Shown piece after piece: positions 1 through 16,555 of a DNA stretch of 44,767 nucleotides. The DNA comes from Tubiluchus corallicola (taxonomy: Eukaryota; Priapulida; Priapulimorpha; Priapulimorphida; Tubiluchidae). The DNA is taken from NCBI GenBank assembly GCA_030141605.1, contig JAQGDQ010001324.1, positions 2,501 to 47,267 of the forward strand, given 5' to 3'. Positions within the stretch are counted from its first letter, which is position 1, and every line of letters begins with the position of its first letter. The translations under genes were made by a program, and so were the position numbers. The notes beneath the pieces are model-generated. The model saw nothing but the letters and a program-made list of their open reading frames with translations. It ran no database searches and had not been told where the DNA came from.

Positions 1-679
1 CTAGATAGTCAGAAACATTACAATTATAAACTGCTTGCTGTTTGATTGTAAGAGTTAACTGTAAAAATATTGAAAACGAGAATGAGACTGAGTCAGCTCT
101 GATATCATCTTCTAAACTAGTGGCATTGTAATTGAAACAAGAACAAAATTACCTAAAATCTGTTAATTTCCGATGTCACTATAGACAATTATATTGTTCA
201 TTAAATTTCAAGCAACAGTGACAGGTTCCCATTGTGCAAACATGTGAAGTGTCTTACTAATAAATTCAAGATCTCTTCTGTTTAAGTTTAAACCCTTCAG
301 TCGCACCGTACCTGCTCGACTTATGACAATTCGTCAGAAGTTTGTAATTTTGCATCCAAGATAACTTTATTTTATAATACTTCTAAACTCTTCTAAACTC
401 AGAAGTGACTTCATATAAGAATCATATAAGACGGCAACAGTGACTTCTGGCATTTTTTTTTGCAAAGAAAAAGGCATGTTATAATTCCTGTTTACAAGTG
501 ATAGATACTTCAGCATGTGCTTATCTTTTATCTTTGCTATGAACTTCAGTATCTGGTGGCATTTAAAATAATAACATGAAAAATTTATGAGATGACAGTT
601 CGCCAGAAACTTGTAACAGATCTGTCACAACTGAAATGCGCATCCATTTTAATTTCAGACGCAATTTCAGAAGTAAATT
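1..679. other. AT-rich intergenic sequence, no gene seen
   Basis: I see no credible coding exon, RNA gene or intact mobile element. A short direct repeat (TTCTAAACTC twice) lies near 380-400. It may be diverged 5' material of the LINE remnant that follows, but nothing in the sequence proves that. Confidence 0.5.
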
Positions 680-1200
680 AGTAAGAAAAGTTCAAATTAT
701 CATAAAAGAAACAACGAAATTGTTGCTCAACAGTTTTCAGATTATATAAACGCTGTATGTGGTACAATTCAGGGATCGGTATTAAGTGTAACATTGTTTT
801 TGTTGTATATAAATGAATTACCCAATGAACTTAATCCAGTCCAGTATCAGTTATATGCTGATCATGTAAAACTTTTTGTTACCACTGAACAAAGTCATCT
901 CTTAGAAACATCTCTTAAAACTTAGTGAATGGGCTACCTTATGGCTGTTGCAAATTGCTGCACATTAGTGTATGCTTATCCTTATCGCTAGTGAAAATAT
1001 TATTTTAATAATAATTTGTAAGAAGTTAATACAGACTATTGTAACTTGTAATCTTGGTATCACTGAATGCTCAGATGTAAAATTTAACAAATGTTGTAAA
1101 AACTAGTCAGCCAAAGCTTATAGGAAATGATAAACATAACATTTAGATGTTTTGACACTAAAAAGGGTAATTATCTTGCAAAGTGTAATAATAAGTGTTG
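680..1200 (+). pseudogene. Decayed non-LTR retrotransposon reverse transcriptase fragment
   Basis: Read on the plus strand, the frame through 770-925 gives the LINE reverse transcriptase core: IQGSVLS, then LFLLYINELP, then LYADHVKLF. These match the family pattern PQGSVLGP..LF.LYINDLP..LYADD.KLF. The catalytic YADD is YADH here (854-865), so the second metal-binding Asp is lost. The frame stops at 923. After a one-base shift it continues with LSEWATLWLLQIAAH and a degraded NLGIT motif, matching the W..W.L.I..KC and DLGV blocks of CR1/L2/Rex-type LINEs. No ORF1, endonuclease or 3' tail is visible, so this is a truncated, frameshifted remnant. It lies tail to tail with the caspase gene on the other strand. 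The clade is an inference. Confidence 0.8.
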
Positions 1201-1340
1201 CGAAATAACAAACAATAGTTTATAAACATTCTGGTATTCACAGTCATAATCTAATTAATGAAAGGATAGTATTTTACAATAAAACGTCATACGGCCGTTT
1301 GAACAAGATAACAACAAGATGGAACATGTTATGATTTCTA

Positions 1341-5854
<4,514 letters not shown>

Positions 5855-5930
5855 TTTAAAATATTTGAAAATTCCTGTCAGCACAGTTTAAAATTTGAAA
5901 ATTCAGTCTACAGTCAGCGCTGCGTCACGC

Positions 5931-5940
5931 TATTATATAC
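5931..5940 (-). promoter_or_regulatory. TATA-like box of the caspase gene
   Basis: GTATATAATA on minus, about 80 bp upstream of the caspase ATG. A start site about 30 bp downstream (near 5909) would give a 5' UTR of roughly 55 nt with no upstream exon. This is a positional inference. Confidence 0.45.
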
Positions 5941-7559
5941 AGCAGTATTTCCCGAATTGCAAATAGAAATTTCACATAGACACGTGCAACAAACAAGGCA
6001 AACCCTCGTGACTGAGAGAATTTATGTATGACTTTGAAGCACAAAGGGTATGCAACGGTGATATTAAGTGTATAAGATCACTTGCTTATTTACAAGACCC
6101 TACAAATATTTACATCTCGAGATAACACTTGGTGTGTGGGCTTATATCACGGAACTAGCTATTGTAAATTTCATACGTAATGACTGTATGACAGTTTCAT
6201 AAGAAATCGAGTCATATTTAATAAAACAGGATGATTTGCCCTCGGCTCCATAATGCGCCTTCTTAATTCGAATGACATGTCGAGATGAACAATGATTCTC
6301 GTCATCGTCATAGTCACATCAGATTCCAGAAAAACTATAATAATCTTGCGACATAATCGACTACTCGCTATAAAGGCAAATTTATCATTGTGATTTGGTA
6401 TGGCAGAAACCACAGGGAACAAATTTTCAATGTTCTCAGAAAGTGTCAATCTGTCATTCTGATGACGTGGACAAAGTCCATTTCATCTTCGAGTTGCCTA
6501 AGGTCACAGTAATTGCGAATTCGTTTACGCATAGGTTTTTTAGAATTATTGTTATAGGTACCGGCCAAATTTGATGTCCAATTCGTGGGCGCTCATCCTA
6601 AATTCGGTGTAGTTTATCATAGCTTGCCTTGTGGCGTTAAGTAGTTTTCAAGTCAATATTCCTTTTTGAAGGTGCGGTATGTACTCATTTTCTACACAGA
6701 ACTTATACACAAACTTCAACCAGACCTGCGTACTGTGTACCAAATGGAATAGAAATTTTTACCGAAAAGCACGTAAATTAATGTCGGTAAACTGTTAAGC
6801 TACTGAGTAGCTGTTGCTGGGGCAAATTTTCGAACTGTAACCGCAAAGAGTGCACGCCCGTTCTTGCTGCTCGTTTAGATTAAATTGCACCCGCTAGATG
6901 GCAGCACGTGGTATTTTTTCCACTCATTTTAATCTACATCGTGATTCAGTTATGACTCCTTGGTGGCGGTACGTACGTAAATGAATTCAGCCTTCCAAGT
7001 TGGAATCTTCATGCGTAATTTGCGAGCTGACTGGAAAATATAAAAAATATTTTTTAATAATAATTACGATAGATAATATATACGGTACTACAAAATGCTA
7101 AATGCACTTTCTAGAAATTTTTTATTATACAATAAACTCATTTATACAGATTAATATCTTAATTTCGGTTTTGGAGATGCTTTCAATAGTGAAAACACTG
7201 TATATATTTGGGTTACTAAAATGTATATTAAATGACGTCGCTTCTGAAGACTTCATCTTAATGTCATTTTTCTTTATAATGTCATAAATTACCTTTACAG
7301 CTTTTCAACAGTTTCAACTTTTTTCTACAATCGGCACACTGCGAGACGAAATCAAACACACAAGACCGCAGCTCCTACTTAATGTTGACCTTGTGGCAAG
7401 ACTGGCACTTATCTAATTATCAAATAATACCCTCTAAGCTGAGATACTGAATTTGCAGAGGTATCTTTGCACATTCAGATATTTACACGTGACAGCTTGG
7501 TACACAACCAGAATCACAATGGTGCACGCAGAACGAGTACAAGGTGGTCACAAGCAATT
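5941..7559. other. Intergenic sequence upstream of the caspase
   Basis: No convincing gene. A 100-codon minus-strand open stretch at about 6171-6480 has no recognisable domain. A CTCF-like motif lies at 6888-6907. Confidence 0.4.
6888..6907 (+). promoter_or_regulatory. CTCF-like motif
   Basis: CCCGCTAGATGGCAGCACG closely matches the bilaterian CTCF core (CC.C.AG.TGGCAGC). Binding is not shown by sequence alone. Confidence 0.4.
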
Positions 7560-7630
7560 TACTAACCAGTCTCACGATGCCTGACTTTGGTCGAGAAGCA
7601 TACACCGTTACCACTCGGCTAATTATCTCA
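7560..7630 (-). mobile_element. tRNA-derived SINE head
   Basis: On minus, TAGCCGAGTGGT (7621-7610) is a tRNA A box. A degenerate B-box region (CATCGTGAGACTGG) follows at normal tRNA spacing. It resembles the head at 13925-14000, which keeps a good B box. It does not fold as an intact tRNA gene. Confidence 0.5.
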
Positions 7631-8308
7631 CTTCAAAGTGAAAAAATTGTCAATTCAAAAGATTTTATACTTTCAAACTCCTTACCTGTATGATATACAA
7701 AAAAGGTGTGTTGTTCTGTGATATTATGAGGACCTAGACAAAAGGTAACAAATTTAACAGATGACAGTAATTTGACATTCGACATACGAAAACATTCTAA
7801 TGGAGCAGGTATGGGATTTATTGGACTTTTAAAATTATTAGCAAAATGCCTTTTCTGTTATAATATCCACGATATCAAACCAAAAATTAACCCTTTCCTT
7901 GCTGAGCAAAAGCAATTTAATTTGTTAACATCGGGTCTGCCTATTTAAGCATTCTTTGGTGATAATTCTCTTGTCATTCAACGATGGTCCACTTACTTTT
8001 CTCTGTGCGTCCAGATTAAACAGCTGACTCATGTTGACTCAAATATCACATAAAATTGTTGATTTTCAAGCGCGGCCATTGTTCTCCGCTAAGCGTCGCT
8101 CGCCGCCACTCAAAATTGGGGGAAAAACCATAAAAACGAGAGTAAACACCGGGGTAAACATTCTATTGTTGCGTTGCTGGTCGTTAATGGCGGGGGGCTG
8201 CGTTTGGTAATGACGGCCATTATCGACTCGTGCCAGATTTATGAAAAGGTATTAACAGCATTTTTAAGCGATGCCAAGTTAATTTCTGTTTTACGAGTTT
8301 TTGTTCAC
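7631..8308. other. Intergenic, with a CpG-richer patch at 8070-8250
   Basis: Mostly AT-rich. The patch at 8070-8250 is richer in G+C and CpG and holds several ATTG cores (CCATTGTTC, CTATTGTTG). It could be a regulatory element. No ORF is recognised. Confidence 0.35.
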
Positions 8309-8580
8309 AGTGATTGAAATGCTAGTACAGTTTGTACAGTTTGCTCAAAACCACAGTGATCGAAATGCTTGTACAGTTTGTACAGTTTGCTCAAAACCAC
8401 AGTGATCGAAATGCTTGTACAGTTTGTACAGTTTGCTCAAAACCACAGTGGTCGAAGTGCTAGTACAGTTTGTACCGTTTGCACAGTTTGCTCAAACCCA
8501 AGGTGATCGAAATGCTAGTACAGTTTGCTCAAAACCACAGTGGTCGAAATGCTAGTACAGTTTGTACAGTTTGCTCAAAA
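8309..8580. repeat. 46-bp minisatellite, about six units
   Basis: The unit starts AGTGATCGAAATGC and contains GTACAGTTTGTACAGTTTGC. One unit carries an extra TTGTACCG segment and another lacks one TTTGTACAG, giving length variants within the array. Confidence 0.9.
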
Positions 8581-8699
8581 CTTTCCTGTCACTGAGAACC
8601 GAAGACGGTTATTTCCGTCACTTTATAAACTTACCATTTTATTCATTCATTGTTCAAAATACTTTACATTTTTGCTCGAAACGCTTACAGCTGTCTAGA

Positions 8700-9245
8700 A
8701 GGATTTTCTAAAAACACCAAGATTACTAGGCGGGGTTGGGGCGCATTTCCTCAAAGGGCAAATGAGTTGTACGTCTTCGGGGCAAATGCTGATTATTTTC
8801 AGGGCAAATAATTTCGTTCTACTTTCAAAATTTAAGATCAAATATTCAAAAATTGCATTAGGCCTACCTCTCTTCACTTGAAATGAAAGTGTTTCTTGTA
8901 CGTCGAATTGTTTTTAACTTTTAAGTCATAATAATACCTATTATTAATTTTACTTCACTAAATCTCATAAGTCTTTTTACAATTGTTAACTTCATGCTCC
9001 TCAGTGTGCTGGCAAAGTTATAAACATGTTTGCAGAAGGAAAACATAAACCGCCACCATTAATACTTTTGAATTTCCGAAACGCTAGAAAAAGTGCTGTG
9101 AAAGTATTTGCATTTTTGTTCAGTGAAAATGCAAACTTCGACTTGTGTTTTGTTATAAAACTAGGGTAGCTTAGAAAAGGTTTAGGGCAAATTCCTTCAC
9201 ACCCCCCCCCCCCCCGTGTGAAATTTCCTCTTGTACGCCTATGAA
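8700..9245 (-). mobile_element. Probable DNA-transposon remnant
   Basis: On minus it starts CATAGGCGTACAAGAGG, then a 14-G tract (C14 on plus at 9202-9215). GGGCAAAT recurs at about 8755, 8781, 8803 and 9184. CATAGGCGTA followed by poly-G looks like termini of DNA transposons in marine invertebrates, by general resemblance. No transposase and no second terminus are clear. Confidence 0.3.
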
Positions 9246-9449
9246 AATTACCTTAAATTTTTCCTCCGTGAGTATTTATTGCGGAACTATCACGCTGGTT
9301 TCAGAAAATTTGTAAAACTTAGGACTTCTCTGATTCTCGAAAAAAACTCATACATTTATCATTAGAGCATTAGATGCCTAGAATATAATGCGTAATGGTT
9401 ATGACCTATATTATTTGTTTATTATTATCTATATTTATTATTATTAAAT

Positions 9450-9775
9450 ACTTTATATAACCTATAATGCCAATCGAACTGTCAAGTACTTGAATTCTCT
9501 TCCTGAACATGTAAATGGATCTCCACTGGTAAATGCCGCCTCCAATAAATTACTTTGTCAAATTTAATTAAAATTAACTTTTTAAAACATTTTATTTCTG
9601 CAGACAGACGTATGTAGTAATTTTACTCTTTGTGCCTCTCCTGTATCCACTTTAACCTCTCTTCTTTATTATTGTACATATTTTATTGTTTTATGAACTT
9701 AAATTTTATTATATGTATTGATACTTTAATAAACAAATAAAATAAACAAATATAATAATTATAATGATTATAGGT
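9450..9775 (+). pseudogene. LINE ORF2 C-terminus with 3' tail (5' truncated)
   Basis: Codons 9475-9567 read RTVKYLNSLPEHVNG then SPLVNAASNKLLCQI and stop. This is the C-terminal R.VK.WNSLP..VV.A.S...FK..L signature of CR1/L2/Jockey-type reverse transcriptase ORFs, with Trp to Leu. An AT-rich 3' UTR with several AATAAA follows, ending in an A-rich AAACAAATAAAATAAAC stretch. Only the last few dozen codons are present, typical of 5'-truncated insertion. Confidence 0.75.
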
Positions 9776-9827
9776 TCAGTATAAATATGAAGATAATCTA
9801 CTTTACTGAAATTAGTATCTTTATGGA

Positions 9828-9856
9828 AAGACCGATTTTTAAAAAAAATCGGTCTT
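9828..9856. repeat. Perfect 13-bp inverted repeat
   Basis: AAGACCGATTTTT and its exact complement are separated by three A. The function is unknown. Confidence 0.85.
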
Positions 9857-10224
9857 AATCAGAACTCGTGATACCAAAAATTTGGTAAATTTTGTGAAAT
9901 AGGCCAATATATAGACTCACTTCCTTTTAACATCTCCTTGTGTCTGTGAGAGTAATGCTCTTAAAGTAATGCTAAATATGCTTAATTACGGTAGCACTTA
10001 CGAATCATCTACTTAACTAGTCCTACTTAACGTTCAGGGTAAGAAAACTTTGAATGCACAAAGAGTTTTCAATTATTTGGTTGATTTGTAAGATGGAATC
10101 GGTGATCAGAATCATTGCCTACTCATATGCCACGCTCTATGCATCTTCTTACTAAACAAAGACAAATTTAGCTCTTCTCGGGCCGAGGGATTAACAGATT
10201 AGCCGAATTAGTTGCTCATTAGTT

Positions 10225-10470
10225 GCGTTACCATTGTTTCTGCTGATATTAATGGCCGCCGTGTTGTTTGATCTAGGAATGTTCTATTGTTCCTATCACC
10301 GTCCTATTGATGATCTTTTGTGAGTGCTATTGTCTGTGCCTCGCGATGGGTTATTGTTTTGTAGATTAAGACAAGTGGTTTACCGTTTAATCATATTGTG
10401 CAATATGCCCGCTAGAGGGCTACTTTGGCTGTGCAGCAAGATTACGCAATTCGTCCGCTAGAGGGCCATG
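10225..10470. promoter_or_regulatory. Putative regulatory patch: ATTG (Sox-like) cluster and paired CTCF-like sites
   Basis: Five ATTG-core sites occur within about 130 bp (CCATTGTTT 10231, CTATTGTTC 10284, CTATTGATG 10304, CTATTGTC 10327, TTATTGTTT 10351). Two identical CCGCTAGAGGGC sites follow at 10409-10420 and 10455-10466 in the same orientation. This is motif evidence only. Confidence 0.35.
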
Positions 10471-10819
10471 GTTAAAGACCCGACGTGTATTTGTGTGCAC
10501 AAGGTATAAAATTGAATTAGCATGTTCCTTAGTTCTATGTTTAACAACACTTTCAATTGAGTGTGAAATTCTAAGAGTTTAATAATTACAAAATTGGTTG
10601 GATAAAATGCTTAAGGGCCCAATAATTTAATGCGGACTTAATTTATTATTTTTTTATTTAACTGATCTAATTTATTTAATTTTATTAAACAATTAAGAAT
10701 CACGGGTGGTATTCACCTTCCCATTCGAAGATTCCCATCAGAATTGTCATATCCCGTATATTCTTTGTGGAGGCTACCTTACACCAGATATGACAACAAC
10801 AAACACAGCCCTGAACTAG

Positions 10820-11418
10820 TTAAAGGAAAACCGGACCCAATCTTTTATCTTAAACCATAGCTCAAAACAGTCTACCTCATGGCTCGTAAAATATTGAAAG
10901 GAAACTTACTATTTTTTCAAGAAAAACTTACGTGAAAGAATTATTACCACAGAAACGTAGTTTTAGGTTCGAGTAACTAGTTCTTCGCTGTTACATGCAT
11001 TTCGCCATTGGCTAGTTAGATGGACACTAGAGCCTGCATCTCGAAAAAGAAATGCTCAAAAAAACAAGTGCTCTCAAGTCAGACGTGTTCAGTTGTGACG
11101 TAGTACATACGTTCGAGAAGCTCATACTTGAGCACAGTGGTAACTTGAAATCTGGAATACTTAAAATTCCCCGAGTTTTGCATATTAATTTTCGCTTTCT
11201 CGAACGCGTGCAACACACTCAAGGAATGTGTGTGTTGTTGAAAATTATGCTAGTTTGTGATGTCATCAATAGTTGGATTCGCTTGCCGTTAATTAAAATT
11301 TTAGCCTATTATTTAATTATCAGAAACACTTTGGCATTATTATACATGTTGAAATATATACTTTTTACCGTACTTCAAAATAGGGTAGGATATGAAAAAT
11401 CATCCTGTTTTCCTTTAA
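10820..11418 (+). mobile_element. MITE family A, copy 1
   Basis: 599 bp bounded by TTAAAGGAAAAC and GTTTTCCTTTAA, that is TTAA-flanked AGGAAAAC termini. The interior is shared with three other copies in the window, including CTTACGTGAAAGAATTATTA and GTTTGTGATGTCATCAATA. Open frames inside are shadows of the repeat. TTAA target sites and AGG ends are compatible with Kolobok- or piggyBac-type mobilisation; no transposase is present. Confidence 0.85.
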
Positions 11419-11782
11419 ATTTGATAACAATAGACAACTTTGGTTACAGCTCACTGTGTAGGTAGTTTTGAGTTCAAAACCTGCCAAAAGCCCAATTATT
11501 ACAAAGGTTAGAAAACAAACACACCTTTCTGGTAATTTTATTCGACATATTTTCCACCTGCATTGGATCTTCGTTGTGGCTGCAGCTCAGAAAAAGAAGT
11601 GCTCACCACCACACATTTTCCGCTGCATCTACTAACAATCTTTCGAAACCCACATTTAGGTATTCGCGGAACCATTGCTAAAACCTTTGCAGCTAACCAT
11701 AATGAGTTGTACTACGTACGCCGCGAGCCTGAGCGGCGCCAGTGCTCACCACGGTGCCACCAACGAATCCCGAGTAGAATTA
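11419..11782. other. Unassigned stretch with a CpG-rich segment
   Basis: The segment 11560-11770 has higher G+C (GCCGCGAGCCTGAGCGGCGC) and ends at the LINE tail below. A 96-codon open frame covers it, but I recognise no domain. Confidence 0.3.
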
Positions 11783-12375
11783 TTGTTATTTATTATTATT
11801 ATAATTCTTTATTTTTAAAAACTATGTACAGAATACATTCCCTCTATTTGTAGGGATATGTTTAAAATTTCTAAAAGCATTTACAACGTGTTAAACCTGT
11901 TCACGTGTATATATAATTTAGAATCCAACGCACGAGACACATTGAACGACAACGATCATATACAATAGACATAGTTACAATAGACATAGTTACAAATTAT
12001 AATCCAACACTATATACATGCATAATAAAAGATAAGAACACTTTTTAATACTTAGTAACAAAAATTTACACACATTATACACAATGAAAAACAGCGAGTA
12101 CAATTATAATAAACATAATTACCAATTCTAATGTAAATTCACATAATCATAAATAAAAACAAAACAGCATATAGAAAACACGACGAGAGTTGTAAAATTT
12201 CATCACCAACAGACTGTTTACATACGGGCGAAAGACGATAGAAATTCATCCGAGATAAGATTTGCAAAAGCATTTATAGCATTATTATCCCGGGTAGAGA
12301 AAACATAGTCCGAATCTAAAGTAGGCAGAGTGCTAATAAAATCATTCCTTTTGGTTTGATTTACTAATGTTATTA
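11783..12375 (-). pseudogene. LINE C-terminal ORF fragment and 3' UTR
   Basis: On minus, an open frame enters near 12375 and ends with the stop at 12218-12220. It reads KRNDFISTLPTLDSDY, then NNAINAFANLISDEF and LSSFARM. This fits the variable tail of non-LTR retrotransposon ORF2 proteins, but the clade is not determined. About 400 bp of AT-rich 3' UTR follows. It contains a short direct repeat (AACTATGTCTATTGT twice) and ends in AATAAAGAATTATAATAATAA. The 5' side is cut off at a TAA-rich junction. Confidence 0.55.
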
Positions 12376-13017
12376 TTATTGTTAAAAATATTCTAACTTG
12401 GTTTAATTTATAATAATAATTTTTGTAGATGGCGCATGACTAGAGTCGCTGACACTTGAGGTTTGTATTATACGTTACCAGTAAGAACCGTCTTCAAGAA
12501 AGCCTTAAAATCTTGCAGAAAACAGACGGTAAAACCCAAAACAACTTAGGTAGTTAAGATAAATAAAGACGTTCAACAGCTTTGACCAAGTCTATCTTTA
12601 TATATATGAATTTTTGTTTATTTTGAATGGATTTACAACACAGTAACTATTACTGACCACAGTATTTCCACTATGTGCAGCGATGAAATATGCAATTAGT
12701 TAGTTTGAGTATGTAATAACTCAAGATAGTTAGTTCAAAAATGTGAGTAGTTCATTAGTTAATACTTAATTAAAATTTACAAAACCCATACAATAGATAC
12801 GAGAACAGAAACGATTTTCGATGTACATAAACCTATAAGCCCATACGATAAGTTGTACATTGTAATGTACAATGTTGCTACTTAAGTCAGAAATCCAATA
12901 CATGTGAAATTAATACAATTAGTGTAGTATTACAGTTATTGCAGCAGTACATATAGTTGATTCTAGCACAAGTTGTTTATTAATGAGCAGTTGATTGGGA
13001 AACAGTCTACATAATAA
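12376..13017. other. AT-rich intergenic, nothing recognised
   Basis: No ORF or element is supported. A partial CTCF-like GTAGATGGCGC lies at 12425-12435. Confidence 0.4.
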
Positions 13018-13200
13018 CTTAAAATACAATTATACGTACAATCGGTTAACAAAACGTTTAGTGGACTTTATGTAGTTCTGCAACACTTTGAAGAGAATGC
13101 CACTGGATGGATGACCTGATCTGAGTTTATGAAAAATGTTGTTGTATATAATAGCAGGTATAGGTTTGGTGTTTAAATCTAGTTTTAGGAGTAGATGAAT
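13018..13200 (-). pseudogene. Repeat family C, copy 1: mobile-element ORF C-terminus
   Basis: Similar over about 150 bp to 40450-40610. On minus both copies read PAIIYN.IFHK.RSGHP then SGILFK.LQNYIKSTKRF. This copy stops at 13030-13032. Differences between the copies are both silent and replacement, so neither looks constrained. The protein family is not recognised. Confidence 0.55.
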
Positions 13201-13924
13201 TTACGCTGTTAGCTGCAGAATAGAAGTGGGTGGAAAACTTTAATGAATGTTGATTGTTCAGTGTCTGCAATAGATGGGATAAGATTTTGAAGAAAGATAC
13301 ACATGGCGTCAAGGAATCTAACAATTAAATCTATTGTTATAACAACTTACTGAATTATATCAAACCTAATTACCAAATTAGCTATATGTGTTTATCACCT
13401 AATTCCCTAGCTGCTAAAGAGAAGTCTGTAATTATGTAACATAATCAGACTTTTTCCCTCAAAAAACTCAAATGATGCACTCCATGTTTGATATTAATCC
13501 GCTATAAGCGATTATTATTATAAAATTAACAGATTAACAGAAGATTAATCAAGCCATCAAACAGATTAAGACAGATTTTGCCTGGGGGACCAAGCCACGT
13601 GCACAAAGGTAGAAGGAGCGTGTAATAGCTGACATATGGCAGAGTAGCAGCGCTGGACGATACAATTACATCTCCTATGTATTATATATGAAACAAACCA
13701 AAGCAGTGCCGTTGATTACTACGTATTTGCATATTATGATTATGGACGCATCTCTGCTATACTAACCTAATTAGAATGAAAACTCAAAGCTTCGTTGCGC
13801 TTAAATAAATTATTAAACTAAGTTAATTATATGCACAATACGTCACTAATAATTATTTACCAGCGTGCTTGCTTGATTTCGAAAAATTTTCGCATTTCTC
13901 AGAATTGTGTTATTGTTTAGTCGT
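13201..13924. other. Intergenic, nothing recognised
   Basis: AT-rich with no supported gene. Short ORFs here have no family resemblance. Confidence 0.4.
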
Positions 13925-14085
13925 GGATTGGGTGGCCGAGTGCAACCACACGGTCGTGAGTTCGAAACTAGCAGCTGCACACGCCAGGAGATATACCCTA
14001 CATGTTAATCGTTATTTGTGTGTTACGTCTTTACATCTCGTCTTTGCCTTTCTCTCTAAAAAACATTTAAGTGATCTTATATTTT
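13925..14085 (+). mobile_element. tRNA-derived SINE
   Basis: An A-box-like TGGCCGAGTGCA (13933-13944) is followed by a perfect B-box pattern in GAGTTCGAAAC (13958-13968). The body continues with ATATACC and TTATTTGTGTG and ends near an A-rich stretch. A-to-B spacing is short, suggesting an internal deletion. Part of the body resembles that of the 5S-headed SINE at 41913. Confidence 0.5.
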
Positions 14086-14251
14086 TTTGTTTATAGTAGT
14101 TTTAAAGCGTCGTTGTTATGTTGCCTTTATTATTTTATTGTTCATAAAAGCAATACACAATACACGTCTACTGAATAATACTGCAAATACAAAAAATAAT
14201 AATCGCTCGTTTTTCACTCAAATTTCGAATAATGCGAAATAACAATGTTTT

Positions 14252-14860
14252 TTAAAGGAAAACATGCCGATTTTTCACATCATATACCCCATTTGAAAGA
14301 CAGTAAAATATATACATTTTAACACTTACAATTATAGCCAAATCGTTTCTGATAATTAAATAATAGTAAATTAAAAAAGCCCAACTAGTGATGACATCAC
14401 AAACTAACATAACTTTCAACAGTACAAACATTCCACGAACATGTAGCACGTGCTTGCAAAAGCAAAGATTGAATTGCAGCGCTGCTGCAAGAGGTCCAGT
14501 GTGTTGTACTAAAATTTGGCTAAAGTTTTAGAACGAAAATTCAAATTTCGAATTTACCACTGTGCTAACACATGAGCTGCCGAACGTGTGTACTACGTCA
14601 CAGCTGGACACCTTTGAAATGAGTAGCGCAGCACCTGTTTTTGTGCAACGCGTTTCATATTGCATTCACTAGAGCCCATGTAACTGCGAATGGTGAAATG
14701 CAACAGTGAAGAACTAGCCGCGCGAACACAAACTTTGGTTTCTGTGGCAATACTTCTTTCACAAAACTCCATCTTGAAATAATAGTTTTTTCGTTTTCAT
14801 AATAATATAGTGTAGACTGTTTTAACCTATGGCTTGAAATTGGATCCGGTTTTTCATTAC
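14252..14860 (-). mobile_element. MITE family A, copy 2
   Basis: A 609-bp reverse-oriented copy. The right element end is intact (TTAAAGGAAAAC on plus at 14252), while the other end is mutated to GGTTTTTCATTAC. Internal blocks match copies 1, 3 and 4. Confidence 0.8.
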
Positions 14861-15785
14861 GCATAGTATGTCCAGCATAAGAAATTGGAGAACAAATGTT
14901 CATGCGTGCCAAAGACAAGTTCATGTAATCTAAGAAGTTAATCATTCCAGAATAACAAATATTCCAATTGGGTATCTCTGTAAAGATATTTGCTCTGTTA
15001 TTAGATTTACCTTCAAGACAAATACACTCACGGGTAAGCAAGGGTTATTAAGGTATTTACTACCTGTTCTAATTACCTGTCCAACAGGTAGCTAATGGCA
15101 GGTATTTGTCACGGGAGCACGTTCTGTGTGTTTTCTTTGCGGCTTTAGGGACTCCATTATAGATAACGAGGGTAAACAGGAGCCATTGTTCGGTCACACT
15201 TCACTCTCCCAAGCTGTCATCTAACGGTACATCCTGACTACTGACCAGTGTCCAGTGTCGTCAATGAATGGGACAAAAGTATGTCCAGAGCTGGACAGGG
15301 TAATTGTGTTATGAAGTGTTTTGTGGTTTAAACGGGCGAACGTTAGGGTTTTATTGTTAAATGCACGCTCCTAAATGAATAGAATTCACCACCTCTGTCA
15401 TTTCAACCCTTGCACAGTGACAATGCAAATATTTCAAGGTCATTTTCCTTTAATCATATATGTCAGGTCGGGAACTTTGCGTGTATTTATAATAATTAGT
15501 TTTAGTTTGGATGATAATTCAGCTGAACATTCAGCACTCACTTAACTGCATGCTACACAGAAAGCAAGAGAAACGTTGTTTTTACCAAATGGGCAAAACT
15601 TTCTAGACTCAAACATAATTGGTTGTTTTAGAAACAATGACAAAAATTGCGCCATTGTCACTTGGTCTGTCGGTTATCTAGACGGTTCATTTGACTAGCA
15701 GGTCCAATCGGTAGAACGCCTTTAATTGATTAGTCATCCATTGCCGTATAATAGTTAACTGGCTAACCAGCAATATATCACTCAA
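14861..15785. other. Intergenic with candidate regulatory motifs
   Basis: Contains a palindromic cluster of four CAGGTA sites (15060-15105), a CCATTGTTC site at 15183 and a perfect octamer ATGCAAAT near 15424. No coding signal. Confidence 0.35.
15060..15105. promoter_or_regulatory. Palindromic CAGGTA cluster
   Basis: Two TACCTG sites are followed by two CAGGTA sites in 45 bp, forming an imperfect dyad (CTACCTGTT against AACAGGTAG). CAGGTA is bound by Snail/Zeb zinc fingers and, in insects, by Zelda. Any role here is inferred. Confidence 0.3.
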
Positions 15786-15860
15786 TAAACAGATCGATCG
15801 ACCGATATCAGTCGGTCGGTTGGTCGGTCAGTTGGTCAATCTAATGTCGACTGATCAATT

Positions 15861-15864
<4 letters not shown>

Positions 15865-15901
<37 letters not shown>

Positions 15902-15930
15902 GTCAATCAATCAATCAATCAATCAACAAA
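15865..15930. repeat. (AATC)n microsatellite with degenerate flanks
   Basis: The core of CAAT/AATC tetramers extends as imperfect GGTC and CAAT repeats over about 15790-16005. Confidence 0.9.
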
Positions 15931-16059
15931 CCGTTTCAATCGGCCAGCCAATCAGTTAATCATTCAACCAACCAATTAAACAATCAATTAAATAACCAAT
16001 AAATCCATAAAATATAATTTCCGAGCTCCTGCTTGCTTATTTTTGCGCACTTTTTAATT

Positions 16060-16552
<493 letters not shown>

Positions 16553-16555
16553 ATT

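Noticed and set aside
6171-6480. 100-codon minus-strand frame upstream of the caspase, considered as a CARD/DED prodomain exon
   Set aside because: The residues do not match CARD or DED patterns, and a TATA-like box with a nearby ATG explains the caspase start.
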